The position numbers and the translations under genes were made by a program. DNA of 64,000 bases from CAVUEG01 sp963740525 (GTDB lineage Bacteria > Actinomycetota > Actinomycetes > Propionibacteriales > Nocardioidaceae), in assembly GCA_963740525.1 (NCBI GenBank), contig CAVUEG010000006.1, forward strand, positions 1,116,001 through 1,180,000, read 5' to 3'. The notes under the pieces were generated by a model that saw only the letters and a list, made by a program, of their open reading frames with translations, was not told where the DNA came from and ran no database searches. This document shows, piece after piece, positions 15,494 to 23,813 of the stretch (position 1 is its first letter; every line of letters begins with the position of its first letter).

Positions 15494-17395
15494 ATGACCG
15501 CCGCACCCGCGTCCGCCGCCGCCGCTCTGGAGGCGCTGCTGGGGCACGAGGCCTGGGCGGTGATCAGGCTGCGAGACGCGGACGCGGTCACGCTCGTGGG
15601 CGGGACGGTGAGCGAGGTCTCGTCGCTCCTCGACGTGCCGCTCGAGGAAGGTCCCCCCGCGGGTCGTCGCTTCGACCGGCTCCTGGCCGTGCCCTTCCGG
15701 CAGGTGCGTGAGCGGGGCTTCGCCGCGCACGACGACGGCGCACCGCTCGCGGTCGTGGAGATCAGCTCCGAGGTCGACGTACCGCTGACGGAGATGCTGG
15801 CCGCGCTGCCGGACGAGCCGGTCGACTTCGAGGACCGCGGCGGGTTCGACACCGACGACGCGGATTATGCGGCCGTGGTGCGACGGATCATCGACGACGA
15901 GATCGGCAACGGCGAGGGCGCGAACCTGGTGATCGGGCGGCACTACCGAGCGCAGTTGCGTGACTGGAGCGCAGCCAAGGCCCTGACCGTCTTCCGCAGG
16001 CTGCTGGAGAACGAGCGCGGTGCCTACTGGACGTTCTGCTTCTTCACGGGGGACCGCTACCTCGTCGGTGCCTCGCCGGAGCGCCACGTGAGCGTGCACG
16101 GCGGCGACGTCCGGATGAACCCGATCAGCGGCACCTTCCGTCTGCCGCGGGAGCAGGGCCCCGATGCGGCCGCTGCGATGAAGCAGGGGCTGCTGGACTT
16201 CCTGGCGGACGAGAAGGAGATCTACGAGCTCTTCATGGTGGTGGACGAAGAGCTCAAGATGATGTGCGACATCTGCAACGAGGGCGGACAGGTGCTGGGG
16301 CCGTTCCTCAAGCCGATGACTCACCTCGTGCACACGGAGTACCTGCTCGCGGGGCGCACCAGCCGCGACGTGCGCGAGGTCCTGCGCGACACCATGTACG
16401 CCGCCACCGTCACCGGGTCGCCGGTCGAGAACGCCTGTCGGCTGATCAAGGAGTACGAGACGGAGGGGCGCGGCTACTACGGGGCGGCGCTGGCGCTGCT
16501 CGGGCGCGACGAGGCGGGCAACCCCACGGCGGACTCCCCGATCGTGATCCGCACCGCCGAGGTCGGCGTCGACGGCGCCCTCAAGGTCACCGCCGGAGCG
16601 ACCCTCGTGCGCGACAGCGACCCGGACTACGAGGTGGCCGAGACTCGTGCCAAGGCCGGCGGCATCCTCAGCGCCTTCGGGCTGGTCCCGCCGGCCTCCG
16701 CACCACCCGACGGCGTCGCCGACCTGGCCCGCGACGAGGACGTGCTGATTGCGCTGGCCTCGCGCAACCAGCGGCTGAGCAGGTTCTGGCTGACCGACCA
16801 GGGAGGCTCGCCGCCGGCGCCGGAGCTGCGCGGCCGGTCCGTGGTGATCCTCGACGGCGAGGACGACTTCGTGAACATGCTGCGGCATGTGCTCGCCGTC
16901 ATGGGGATGACCTCGACGGTGGTCCGTCACGCCGACTACACGACCGGCTGCCTCGACGGTCACGACCTGGTCATCGTCGGGCCCGGCCCGGGGGACCCTC
17001 GCGACGGCGCGCATCCGAAGATCGCCGCGATCCGTGACGCCGTGGACGGGCTGCTCGCGTCCGGTCAGCCGTTCCTGTCGGTCTGTCTGGGGCATCAGGT
17101 GCTGTGCGACCGGCTGGGGATTCCCCTGTTCTACAAGGACATCGTCTTCCAGGGCACCCAGTCCTCGGTCGACCTCCCGGGGCGGGTCGAGCGGGTCGGC
17201 TTCTACAACACGTTCGTCGCCCGGGACGCCGGAACCCTGCCCGACGGCGTCTCCGTCAGCACCGACCCGGCCACCGGTGACGTGCACCTCGTGGCCGGCC
17301 CGCACTACCGGGGTATCCAGTTCCACGCCGAGTCGATCCTGACCGAGAACGGCTACGACCTGATCCACGACCTGGTCCTCGAGCTGCTGGCCTGA
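15494..17395 (+). CDS. PhzE-like anthranilate/ADIC synthase, fused synthase and glutamine amidotransferase
   Basis: A 633-residue fusion of a chorismate-using synthase (about 1-430) and a class I glutamine amidotransferase (about 450-633). Seen: the synthase carries NPISGTFR and TVTGSPVENACRLI (GSPVEN at 308-313), the PhzE form, instead of PIAGT and MTGAPK of TrpE or PIKG of PabB. The amidotransferase triad is Cys531 (SVCLGHQVL), His611 and Glu613 (FHAES). Family knowledge: PhzE makes 2-amino-2-deoxyisochorismate (ADIC) from chorismate and glutamine for phenazines. No phz genes are visible here. It is followed one base later by pabA and then pabB, so it shares their operon. Anthranilate as product remains possible. 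Confidence 0.82.
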   Translation: MTAAPASAAAALEALLGHEAWAVIRLRDADAVTLVGGTVSEVSSLLDVPLEEGPPAGRRFDRLLAVPFRQVRERGFAAHDDGAPLAVVEISSEVDVPLTEMLAALPDEPVDFEDRGGFDTDDADYAAVVRRIIDDEIGNGEGANLVIGRHYRAQLRDWSAAKALTVFRRLLENERGAYWTFCFFTGDRYLVGASPERHVSVHGGDVRMNPISGTFRLPREQGPDAAAAMKQGLLDFLADEKEIYELFMVVDEELKMMCDICNEGGQVLGPFLKPMTHLVHTEYLLAGRTSRDVREVLRDTMYAATVTGSPVENACRLIKEYETEGRGYYGAALALLGRDEAGNPTADSPIVIRTAEVGVDGALKVTAGATLVRDSDPDYEVAETRAKAGGILSAFGLVPPASAPPDGVADLARDEDVLIALASRNQRLSRFWLTDQGGSPPAPELRGRSVVILDGEDDFVNMLRHVLAVMGMTSTVVRHADYTTGCLDGHDLVIVGPGPGDPRDGAHPKIAAIRDAVDGLLASGQPFLSVCLGHQVLCDRLGIPLFYKDIVFQGTQSSVDLPGRVERVGFYNTFVARDAGTLPDGVSVSTDPATGDVHLVAGPHYRGIQFHAESILTENGYDLIHDLVLELLA

Positions 17396-17396
17396 G

Positions 17397-17993
17397 ATGG
17401 CTGCGGGGCCGACGGGGGCGACGGGGACGCCACGGGTGCTGGTCGTCGACCACCACGACTCCTACACCTGGAACCTGGTCCACCTGGTCGCCGGCGTCAC
17501 CGGCGAGCTCCCGCAGGTCGTCGAGCACGACGAGGACTTCTCATGGTCCGGGTTCACGCACGTGGTCCTCTCGCCCGGTCCTGGCCACCCGGCGAACCCG
17601 GCGGACTTCGCCCTGGGCGATGCGGTCTTCGGGCTCGGCCTGCCGGTGCTGGGCGTGTGCCTGGGCATGCAGGCGCTGGTGACGGCGTACGGCGGAAGCG
17701 TGGAGCGCGGCGTACCAGCGCACGGGCAGGTGGCCGAGATCGAGCACGACGACCGGGGGGTCCTGCGTGGGCTGCCGCAGGGATTTCGCGCGGTGCGCTA
17801 CCACTCGCTGCGGGCGGTGGAGGTCCCCGACCGTCTCGAGGTGACGGCAACCTGCCTGGGTGAGGACGGGTCGGCGACGGTGATGGGGGTGCGGCACCGG
17901 TCGCTGCCGCTCGAAGGCGTGCAGTTCCACCCGGAGTCGATCCTGACCGAGCACGGCGCCCGGCTGGTCGCCAACTTCCTGGGGCGGCCATGA
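17397..17993 (+). CDS. pabA: Aminodeoxychorismate/anthranilate synthase component II (glutamine amidotransferase)
   Basis: A 198-residue class I glutamine amidotransferase that supplies ammonia to a chorismate synthase partner. Seen: LVVDHHDSYTWNLVHLV at the N-terminus, LSPGPGHP oxyanion loop, nucleophile Cys88 in VCLGMQALV, and His178/Glu180 in QFHPES. The start lies one base after the PhzE-like gene, and the stop overlaps the pabB start, so its partner is almost certainly the following PabB protein. Naming it PabA rather than TrpG rests on that adjacency. Confidence 0.9.
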   Translation: MAAGPTGATGTPRVLVVDHHDSYTWNLVHLVAGVTGELPQVVEHDEDFSWSGFTHVVLSPGPGHPANPADFALGDAVFGLGLPVLGVCLGMQALVTAYGGSVERGVPAHGQVAEIEHDDRGVLRGLPQGFRAVRYHSLRAVEVPDRLEVTATCLGEDGSATVMGVRHRSLPLEGVQFHPESILTEHGARLVANFLGRP

Positions 17994-19264
17994 GCGGCCC
18001 GGTCGAGGCGTTCGTGGAGGTGGCTCGCGGACACCGACGGATGTTCTGGCTCGACGGCGGGGGTGCCCGGGCGTGGTCCGGGCGACGGTCGATCGTCGGC
18101 TGGCTGGCCGAGGACGATGTCTCGCTCGTGTACGACGCCGCGGCGCGTCAGGTCTGGCGAGCACGGGGTTCGTCGTACGAGTGCGTGGGGGAGGACATCT
18201 TCACCGCTCTGGAGGAGGCGATGGCCGAGGACCGTGACGACGAGAGCGTCCACTGGGTCGGCTACTTCGGGTACGCCTGCCGTCCCGACCTGCCCGCGCG
18301 TACCGGGGCCGGCGTACCGGATGCGGTGTGGATGCGGACCAGGAACGTCCGGGTCTTCGAGCATCAGCCCCCGGAAAGACGCGCCGCGTCGGTGGAGTTT
18401 TCGGGGCAAGATGCGCCGCGTCAGGGGGATTTGGAGGGCAAGATGCGCCGCGTCGGGGGGTATGGGCGGGCGTTCGCGGAGGTGCAGGAGCAGCTCCACG
18501 CGGGGAACACCTACGAGGTGAACCTGACCTATCGGGAGCGGGTGGTCAGCGATCTGGACCCGGTGACGGCGTACCTGCGGCTGCGCGAGCTGAACCCCGC
18601 GCCGTACGCCTGCTATCTCCAGCACGACGTCCCCGAGGCGCGGGTGCACCTGCTCAGCTCGTCACCGGAGCGCTTCGCCACGATCGACCGGCAGCGCCGG
18701 CTGGAGACCAAGCCGATCAAGGGGAGCAGCCCGCGCGGTGCGACGGCGGCCGAGGATGCGCTCCTGGCGGCCCGGCTCGCCGACGACCCGAAGTGCCGGG
18801 CTGAGAACCTGATGATCACCGACCTGCTGCGCAACGACCTGTCGTTGGTCTGCGACGTGGGCTCGGTCGAGGTGCCGCACCTGATGGAGGTGGAGAGCTA
18901 CCCGAGCGTGCACCAGCTCGTCTCGACCGTCCGCGGCCTGCTCCGGCCCGACGTGAGCACGATCGCGGCGCTGCGGGCGCTGTTCCCTGCCGGCTCGATG
19001 ACCGGCGCCCCGAAGCTGCGCACGATGCACGTGATCGCCGACGTCGAGGACTCCCCGCGTGGCGCGTACGCGGGGGCCGTCGGCTGGATCTCCGGTGACG
19101 GCCGAGCAGACCTCGGCGTGGTGATCCGCAGTCTGGTCACCGACGGCGCCGGGAGCTTCGAGCTCGGGACGGGTGGGGGGATAACGGTGCTCAGCGACGA
19201 GGCCGAGGAGTGGGACGAGAGCAGATGGAAGGCCGAGCGACTGCTGGGTGCGCTGACCCGGTGA
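17990..19264 (+). CDS. pabB: Aminodeoxychorismate synthase component I
   Basis: A 424-residue chorismate-binding enzyme. Seen: LETKPIKGSSPRGAT with Lys244, the lysine that marks 4-amino-4-deoxychorismate synthase (TrpE has Ala there), MTGAPKLRTM and a C-terminal GTGGGITVLSDE. With PabA it makes ADC for folate. Residues 129-160 are encoded by three 32-bp direct repeats that seem to be a later insertion between the N-terminal part and the catalytic core. The start GTG/ATG overlaps the pabA stop by four bases. No aminodeoxychorismate lyase (PabC) gene follows. Confidence 0.9.
   Translation: MSGPVEAFVEVARGHRRMFWLDGGGARAWSGRRSIVGWLAEDDVSLVYDAAARQVWRARGSSYECVGEDIFTALEEAMAEDRDDESVHWVGYFGYACRPDLPARTGAGVPDAVWMRTRNVRVFEHQPPERRAASVEFSGQDAPRQGDLEGKMRRVGGYGRAFAEVQEQLHAGNTYEVNLTYRERVVSDLDPVTAYLRLRELNPAPYACYLQHDVPEARVHLLSSSPERFATIDRQRRLETKPIKGSSPRGATAAEDALLAARLADDPKCRAENLMITDLLRNDLSLVCDVGSVEVPHLMEVESYPSVHQLVSTVRGLLRPDVSTIAALRALFPAGSMTGAPKLRTMHVIADVEDSPRGAYAGAVGWISGDGRADLGVVIRSLVTDGAGSFELGTGGGITVLSDEAEEWDESRWKAERLLGALTR
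18376..18471 (+). repeat. Three 32-bp direct repeats inside pabB
   Basis: Units start at 18376, 18408 and 18440 with the shared core AAGAYGCGCCGCGTC, which contains the near-palindrome GACGCG-C-CGCGTC. The period of 32 is not a multiple of three, so each copy is translated in a different frame (RRAAS, DAPRQ, KMRRV), while the total of 96 bases keeps pabB open. Confidence 0.85.
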
Positions 19265-19340
19265 GGGCGGCGGCATGTCGCCCACACCGAGGAAGCCCCG
19301 GTCGACCCGCCACGGGGGAAGCGGGCCGACCGAGCTGTGC

Positions 19341-19364
19341 GCGGCCGCGTGGTGGGGCGGCCGC
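19341..19364. terminator. Candidate bidirectional stem-loop between pabB and pepD
   Basis: Two copies of the self-complementary octamer GCGGCCGC (19341-19348 and 19357-19364) flank an 8-base loop and can form an 8-bp stem. It sits between the convergent pabB and pepD-like genes, 77 bases after one stop and 15 from the other. Confidence 0.5.
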
Positions 19365-19378
19365 GAGTCCGGGTGCGC

Positions 19379-20680
19379 TCAGGAGGACTGGCTGTTGGCG
19401 TCGCTGCCGAGGGTCGCGGTGACGGTCCGTGACGTCCCGTTGCGCATGACGGTCAAGGTGACCTGGTCGCCGGGACGGTAGCCCCGGATCGTCGCCACCA
19501 GGGAGTCGGCGCCGGTGATGAGCCGGTCGTCCACGTGGGTGACCACGTCTCCGCTGGTGAGCCCGGCGTTCGCGCCGGCCGATCCGGCCTCCACGTTCTG
19601 GATCTGGGCACCGTTGACCAGCCCGTTGTCGGAGCGCACGTCGCTCACGGTGACGCCGAGCCGGGCGTGGGTGGCGGTCTCGCCGTTTCTGAGCTGGTCG
19701 ATCACCGGAAGGATCTCGTCCATCGGGATCGCGAAGCCGAGGCCGATGGACCCGCCCTCGCTGCCGAGGACCGAGCTCGAGCCGTCGGTGCGGATGGACG
19801 AGTTCACGCCGACCACCTCGCCTTGCATGTTCAGCAGCGGCCCGCCGGAGTTGCCGGGGTTGATCGCCGCGTCGGTCTGGATCGCGGGGTACGTCGTACT
19901 GCTCGCCGGGCCGGACGAGCTGAACTGCTGGGTGCCGACCGACACGGGACGGTTCAGCGCGCTCACGATGCCGCTGGTCACCGTCGCCTCCAGGCCGAAC
20001 GGCGAGCCGACTGCCACGACGCCCTGCCCGACCGCGAGCGAGCCCGAGTGGCCGATGGTGGCCGGCGTCAGGCCGCTGACCCCTTCGGCCTTGATCACCG
20101 CGATGTCGGTGACGGGGTCGGTGCCGAGGACCCTGGCGCGGGCGGTCGAGCCGTCGTTGAAGGAGACGGTCACGGAGCCGTTCGTGCCGGCGACCTCGAC
20201 CACGTGGTTGTTGGTGAGGATCTCCCCGTCCTTGCTCAGGATGATCCCCGATCCGGAACCTGACTGGCTGCCGGAGGAGACGTTGATCTTGACGACCGAC
20301 GGCAGGACCGACGCGGCGACCTGCTGGACGGACTCGACGGGGGCCGAGGAGCCGTCACTCGTCGCCGGCGAGACCGGGGTGGTCACCCGTCCGGCGTCTG
20401 CCGAAGTCGAGGAGGTGCTGGAGTCGTCGGTGAGCGCGGCGTACCCGGCGGCACCGCCGACACCGGCGACGCCTCCGAGGAGGAGGGCGCCGGCGAGCAC
20501 GCCGGCCGTGACCGTGCCACGGCGGCGGGGCTGGCCGGTGGAGGCCGCCCCGGGCTCGGAGCCCTGGAACCCGAACGGTCCGTCACCTGCGAATCCCTGG
20601 GGTGCGTCGGCGGGTTCCGGGCCGTAACGATGGGTGTGCGGGATCGGACGGGTCTCGTCCTGGCCTTCGAAGTCGTCCAT
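19379..20680 (-). CDS. pepD: HtrA/PepD-like membrane-anchored serine protease with PDZ domain
   Basis: A 433-residue HtrA-family protease. Order: cytoplasmic Pro-rich tail (1-55), one membrane segment (about 57-80), a low-complexity Ser/Thr linker, a trypsin-like domain with triad His159 (TNNHVV), Asp192 (VTDIAVIK) and Ser278 (GNSGGPL), and a C-terminal PDZ domain (about 340-430). The protease part faces the cell surface and would handle misfolded envelope proteins. The start ATG 20680 follows AGGTGGAG; the longer open frame upstream overlaps the kinase gene and is rejected. Gene order regulator-kinase-protease equals mprA-mprB-pepD of mycobacteria, where PepD feeds back on MprAB. Confidence 0.9.
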   Translation of the reverse strand: MDDFEGQDETRPIPHTHRYGPEPADAPQGFAGDGPFGFQGSEPGAASTGQPRRRGTVTAGVLAGALLLGGVAGVGGAAGYAALTDDSSTSSTSADAGRVTTPVSPATSDGSSAPVESVQQVAASVLPSVVKINVSSGSQSGSGSGIILSKDGEILTNNHVVEVAGTNGSVTVSFNDGSTARARVLGTDPVTDIAVIKAEGVSGLTPATIGHSGSLAVGQGVVAVGSPFGLEATVTSGIVSALNRPVSVGTQQFSSSGPASSTTYPAIQTDAAINPGNSGGPLLNMQGEVVGVNSSIRTDGSSSVLGSEGGSIGLGFAIPMDEILPVIDQLRNGETATHARLGVTVSDVRSDNGLVNGAQIQNVEAGSAGANAGLTSGDVVTHVDDRLITGADSLVATIRGYRPGDQVTLTVMRNGTSRTVTATLGSDANSQSS

Positions 20681-20710
20681 GGCTCCACCTTGCAGGGCGC
20701 ACCTGAACCC

Positions 20711-20734
20711 GAACTGAGAACGTCCTGTCAGTTC
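20711..20734 (-). promoter_or_regulatory. Shared GGACGTTCTCAGTTC motif upstream of pepD
   Basis: On the minus strand GGACGTTCTCAGTTC ends exactly 30 bases before the pepD start codon. The same 15-mer with one change stands exactly 30 bases before the mprA start. On the plus strand it is part of a dyad, GAACTGA-N10-TCAGTTC, overlapping the mprB stop. Likely MprA box or common promoter part. Confidence 0.6.
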
Positions 20735-22143
20735 GCCGAGTTGTCGCCGGCGGGAACCCGGTCGTCGTGAGGGTCGTCGAGGGGCTCGGCGGAGCCGGGC
20801 ACGACGAGTGTGAAGCAGGCGCCACCGCCGGGACCACGACCGGCGGCCACGGAGCCGCCGTGGCGCTCGGCGACCTGACGGACGATCGAGAGGCCGAGGC
20901 CGGAGCCGGGCAGGGTGCGTGACTCGGTGGAGCGGTAGAACCGGTCGAAGACGTGCGGCAGGTCCTCGTCGTCGATGCCGTGTCCCTCGTCGCACACCGT
21001 CAACACGCCGTCCCTCAGCTCGACCGTGACCCGCCCCAGGGGCGGGCTCCACTTCGCGGCGTTGTCGAGCAGGTTGGTCACCGCGCGCTCGAGGCCGCCG
21101 GGCTCGCCGACCACCCACCAGCCCATGGTCTCGACCGCGAAGTCGAGCCCCGGCGCCCGGCGCCGGACGCGGACGACCGCACGCTCCACGGTCTCGGCGA
21201 GATCGACCGGCTCGACGGCGTGGGTCAGCGGCTCGTCGCGAGCCAGCTCGACGAGGTCGGTCACCAGCGTGGTCATCTCCTCCAGCTGGGCACGGACGTC
21301 GCCGAGCAGCTCCTGCCGGTTGTGCTCGGAGAGACCGCCGCGGTCGTCGGCCTGGATGAGCAGGTCCAGGTTGGTGCGCAGCGAGGTGAGCGGCGTGCGC
21401 AGCTCGTGGCCGGCGTCGGCGACGAGCTGTCGCTGTCGGTCCCGTGACGCCGCGAGCGCGGCCAGCATCAGGTTGAACGACGTCGCGAGCCGGGCCAGCT
21501 CGTCGTTGCCCTCCACGGCGATCGGGGCGAGATTCTCGGTCCGGGCGATCTCCTCTGCCGCGTCACTGAGCCGGCGTACCGGGCGCAGCCCGTTGCGGGC
21601 CACCCCCCACCCGGCCAACCCGGCCGCGACGACCCCGGCGATGCCGACCAGCAGCAGCACCAGCCCCAGGCGCTCGAGAACGCGGTCGTTGGGGGCCAGC
21701 GACTGCGCCAGAACCAGGGCGCCACCCTGCCCGACGGGGACGGCGGCCAGGCGGTAGCGCTGGCCGTCCTCGGCGACGACCGTGCGCAGCGAGGTCGGCG
21801 ACTTGCCGTTGGCCACGTCGAGCTCGGAGGAGGCCAGCTTGAACGCCGGTCCGCGGTCCGCGGTGGTGACCGAGGGGGGGTCGGTGGTGATGAACACGAT
21901 GCGTACGTCGGCCGCACCGAGCATCCATGACGGGACCCGGCGCGACGTGAGCGCGCTGAGCGTGTCCACCCCGGCCGCCGCGGAGGCGCGGGCCAGCAGC
22001 GAGTCGTCCAGCGCCTGCATCATCGACATCCGCACGGTCAGGAACGCCGCGCTGGCCACGAACGCGACCGCGAGACCGACCGCCACGGTGGCGAGCAGGG
22101 TGACCCGCCCGGCGAGGGAGCGCCGGTAGTGCCCCCCGAGCAT
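20728..22143 (-). CDS. mprB: MprB-like sensor histidine kinase
   Basis: A 471-residue membrane kinase. Seen: two membrane segments (about 13-38 and 158-180) enclosing a 120-residue extracytoplasmic sensor, a HAMP domain (about 181-235), a dimerisation helix with the phospho-accepting His246 (DAGHELRTPLTSLR), and a HATPase domain with DNAAKWSPP, DEGHGIDDEDL and GSGLGLSIV. It overlaps the regulator gene by one base-shared stop/start (ATGA) and sits upstream of the PepD-like protease, so its signal is probably envelope stress. The symbol follows synteny with mycobacterial mprAB. Confidence 0.88.
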   Translation of the reverse strand: MLGGHYRRSLAGRVTLLATVAVGLAVAFVASAAFLTVRMSMMQALDDSLLARASAAAGVDTLSALTSRRVPSWMLGAADVRIVFITTDPPSVTTADRGPAFKLASSELDVANGKSPTSLRTVVAEDGQRYRLAAVPVGQGGALVLAQSLAPNDRVLERLGLVLLLVGIAGVVAAGLAGWGVARNGLRPVRRLSDAAEEIARTENLAPIAVEGNDELARLATSFNLMLAALAASRDRQRQLVADAGHELRTPLTSLRTNLDLLIQADDRGGLSEHNRQELLGDVRAQLEEMTTLVTDLVELARDEPLTHAVEPVDLAETVERAVVRVRRRAPGLDFAVETMGWWVVGEPGGLERAVTNLLDNAAKWSPPLGRVTVELRDGVLTVCDEGHGIDDEDLPHVFDRFYRSTESRTLPGSGLGLSIVRQVAERHGGSVAAGRGPGGGACFTLVVPGSAEPLDDPHDDRVPAGDNSAN

Positions 22144-22844
22144 CAGCCGGACTCCTTGAGCACGTAGCCGACGCCGCGGACGGTCTGGATCAGCCGGCTC
22201 TCGCCCTCTGCCTCGGTCTTGCGGCGCAGGTAGCCGACGTACACCTCGAGCGAGTTGGCGGTCGTGGGGAAGTCGTAGCCCCAGACCTCCTCGAGGATGA
22301 ACGCTCGGTCGAGGACCCGGCGCGGCCGGCGCATGAACATTTCCAGGAGGGTGAACTCGGTGCGGGTCAGCTCCATCAGCCGCTCACCGCGGCGCACCTC
22401 CCGCGAGGCGGTGTCGAGGCTCAGGTCCGCGAACGTGAGCACCTCGACGTCGTCGCCCTCGGCGGTGTGGGCCCGTCTCAGCAGCGCCCGGATCCGGGCC
22501 AGCAGCTCGTCGAGTGCGAAGGGCTTGGTGAGGTAGTCATCGGCGCCGGCATCGAGGCCGTCGACCCGGTCACCCACGCTGTCGCGTGCGGTCAGCACCA
22601 GGATCGGCACCTTGTTGCCCGCGCTGCGCAGCGCTCGGGTGGTCTCGATCCCGTCGAGGCGCGGCATCATCACGTCCATCACCACGGCGTCCGGGTGGAT
22701 CCCACCGATCGTGGCGAGGGCCTGGGCGCCGTCCGTGGCGAGAGCCACGTCGTACCCGTTGAACTCCAGCGACCGGCGAAGCGACTCACGGACTGCCTTG
22801 TCGTCGTCGACGACCAGGATCCGGTGCTGCTCGGTGGGAGTCAC
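22143..22844 (-). CDS. mprA: MprA-like response regulator (OmpR family)
   Basis: A 233-residue two-domain response regulator. Receiver domain (about 8-120) with acidic pocket VVDDD, phospho-acceptor Asp57 (VVMDVMMP), Thr/Lys switch residues (LTARD, DYLTKPF); C-terminal winged helix (about 140-230) with LTRTEFTLLEMFMRRPRRVL and the DNA helix SLEVYVGYLRRKTE. It is phosphorylated by the overlapping kinase. The start is GTG 22844. A conserved 15-mer 30 bases upstream, also found before pepD, suggests autoregulation. Confidence 0.9.
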   Translation of the reverse strand: MTPTEQHRILVVDDDKAVRESLRRSLEFNGYDVALATDGAQALATIGGIHPDAVVMDVMMPRLDGIETTRALRSAGNKVPILVLTARDSVGDRVDGLDAGADDYLTKPFALDELLARIRALLRRAHTAEGDDVEVLTFADLSLDTASREVRRGERLMELTRTEFTLLEMFMRRPRRVLDRAFILEEVWGYDFPTTANSLEVYVGYLRRKTEAEGESRLIQTVRGVGYVLKESG

Positions 22845-22874
22845 GGGACCAGAGTCTCATCCGTTCCCAAGGAA

Positions 22875-22889
22875 GAACTGAGAGCGTCC
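22875..22889 (-). promoter_or_regulatory. Shared GGACGCTCTCAGTTC motif upstream of mprA
   Basis: Minus-strand GGACGCTCTCAGTTC ends exactly 30 bases before the mprA start, matching the pepD upstream motif in 14 of 15 bases at the same distance. A short dyad TGAG-N9-CTCA overlaps it. Confidence 0.6.
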
Positions 22890-22950
22890 CGCTCACGGCG
22901 GACGCGGGCTGACCTGGGGCACCCGAACTCGGCTGTCAGCACTGGCCGGT

Positions 22951-23811
22951 TCAGCGGTAGTGACGCGCCGCAGCGGCCGCTCGAGCGCCGTACCCACCGC
23001 CGAAGGCACAGGCGTGCACCAGCAGGGGAAACAGCTGGTGGAGGGCGACCCGGTCCTCCCAGCCGTCGGCGAGGGGGGCCACTTCCTGGTAGGCCTCGAG
23101 CACGCGGGGAAGCTGCGGCAGCCCGAAGAGCGACATCATCGCCAGGTCGGTCTCCCGGTGCCCGCCGTGCGCGGCGGGGTCGATCAGCCAGGCGCGGCCG
23201 TCCTTCCCCCACATCACGTTCCCGGACCACAGGTCGCCGTGGAGTCGGGCCGGTGGCTCGTCCGGACCGGCCAGGTCGACGATCCTGCGCACCACCGCGT
23301 CGATCTCGGCCGACTCCTGCTCGGTCAGCGCCCCGCGGTCGCGGGCGACCTTGAGGTACGGCAGCAGTCGGCGGACGGCGAAGAACTCGGGCCAGGTGGC
23401 CGCGGGGGCGTTCTTCAGGGGGAGCGTGCCGATGAAGCCGTCCTGCTCCGCGCCGAAGGCGGTCGCCCCGGCCTGGTGGGTGCGGGCGAGGGAGCGGCCG
23501 AACTCGGTGGCTGCCTCGACCGTGGGACGGCCCGAGTCCACCCAGTCGATGATCAGGCAGTCGGACTCGGCCGCCAGCACGGCCGGTACGTCGACCGTCC
23601 CGGCGTCGGCGAGCCAGGCCAGGCCCCGTGCCTCGGCGGGAAAGAAGTCGTCGGGCGCATGCGGGCGGGTCTTCATCAGGGCCGAGTGCCCCGCCGAGAG
23701 GCGGAGCCGGGTCGAGGTGCAGACATCGCCGCCGGCCACCGGCGTGGTCGCGACGACCGCGGTGCCGAGGAGCTCCTCGGCACGCTTGGCGATCGTCGCC
23801 ATCCGTGCCAT
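22951..23811 (-). CDS. Fructosamine kinase family protein
   Basis: A 286-residue protein-kinase-fold enzyme of the fructosamine/ketosamine-3-kinase group. Seen: LMKTRP with the ATP-binding lysine, catalytic loop ARLHGDLWSGNVMW (Asp, Asn) and metal-binding LIDPAAHGGHRETDLAM. Family knowledge: members phosphorylate glycated amines and lead to protein deglycation, or phosphorylate small sugars in bacteria (YniA). Only two bases separate its stop from the phosphatase stop region, and the following gene ends just upstream, so the three minus-strand genes likely form an operon in which a kinase and a low-molecular-weight phosphatase are paired (inference). Confidence 0.88.
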   Translation of the reverse strand: MARMATIAKRAEELLGTAVVATTPVAGGDVCTSTRLRLSAGHSALMKTRPHAPDDFFPAEARGLAWLADAGTVDVPAVLAAESDCLIIDWVDSGRPTVEAATEFGRSLARTHQAGATAFGAEQDGFIGTLPLKNAPAATWPEFFAVRRLLPYLKVARDRGALTEQESAEIDAVVRRIVDLAGPDEPPARLHGDLWSGNVMWGKDGRAWLIDPAAHGGHRETDLAMMSLFGLPQLPRVLEAYQEVAPLADGWEDRVALHQLFPLLVHACAFGGGYGARAAAAARHYR

Positions 23812-23813
23812 TG

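Noticed and set aside
15494..17395. Plain anthranilate synthase TrpE-TrpG fusion
   Set aside because: The PIAGT and MTGAPK-type motifs of TrpE are replaced by NPISGT and TGSPVEN as in PhzE. Kept as an alternative, not as the main call.
19275..19481. Small plus-strand gene (68 codons) after pabB, possibly pabC
   Set aside because: Its second half is antisense to the pepD-like gene end, and it has no aminotransferase class IV motif.
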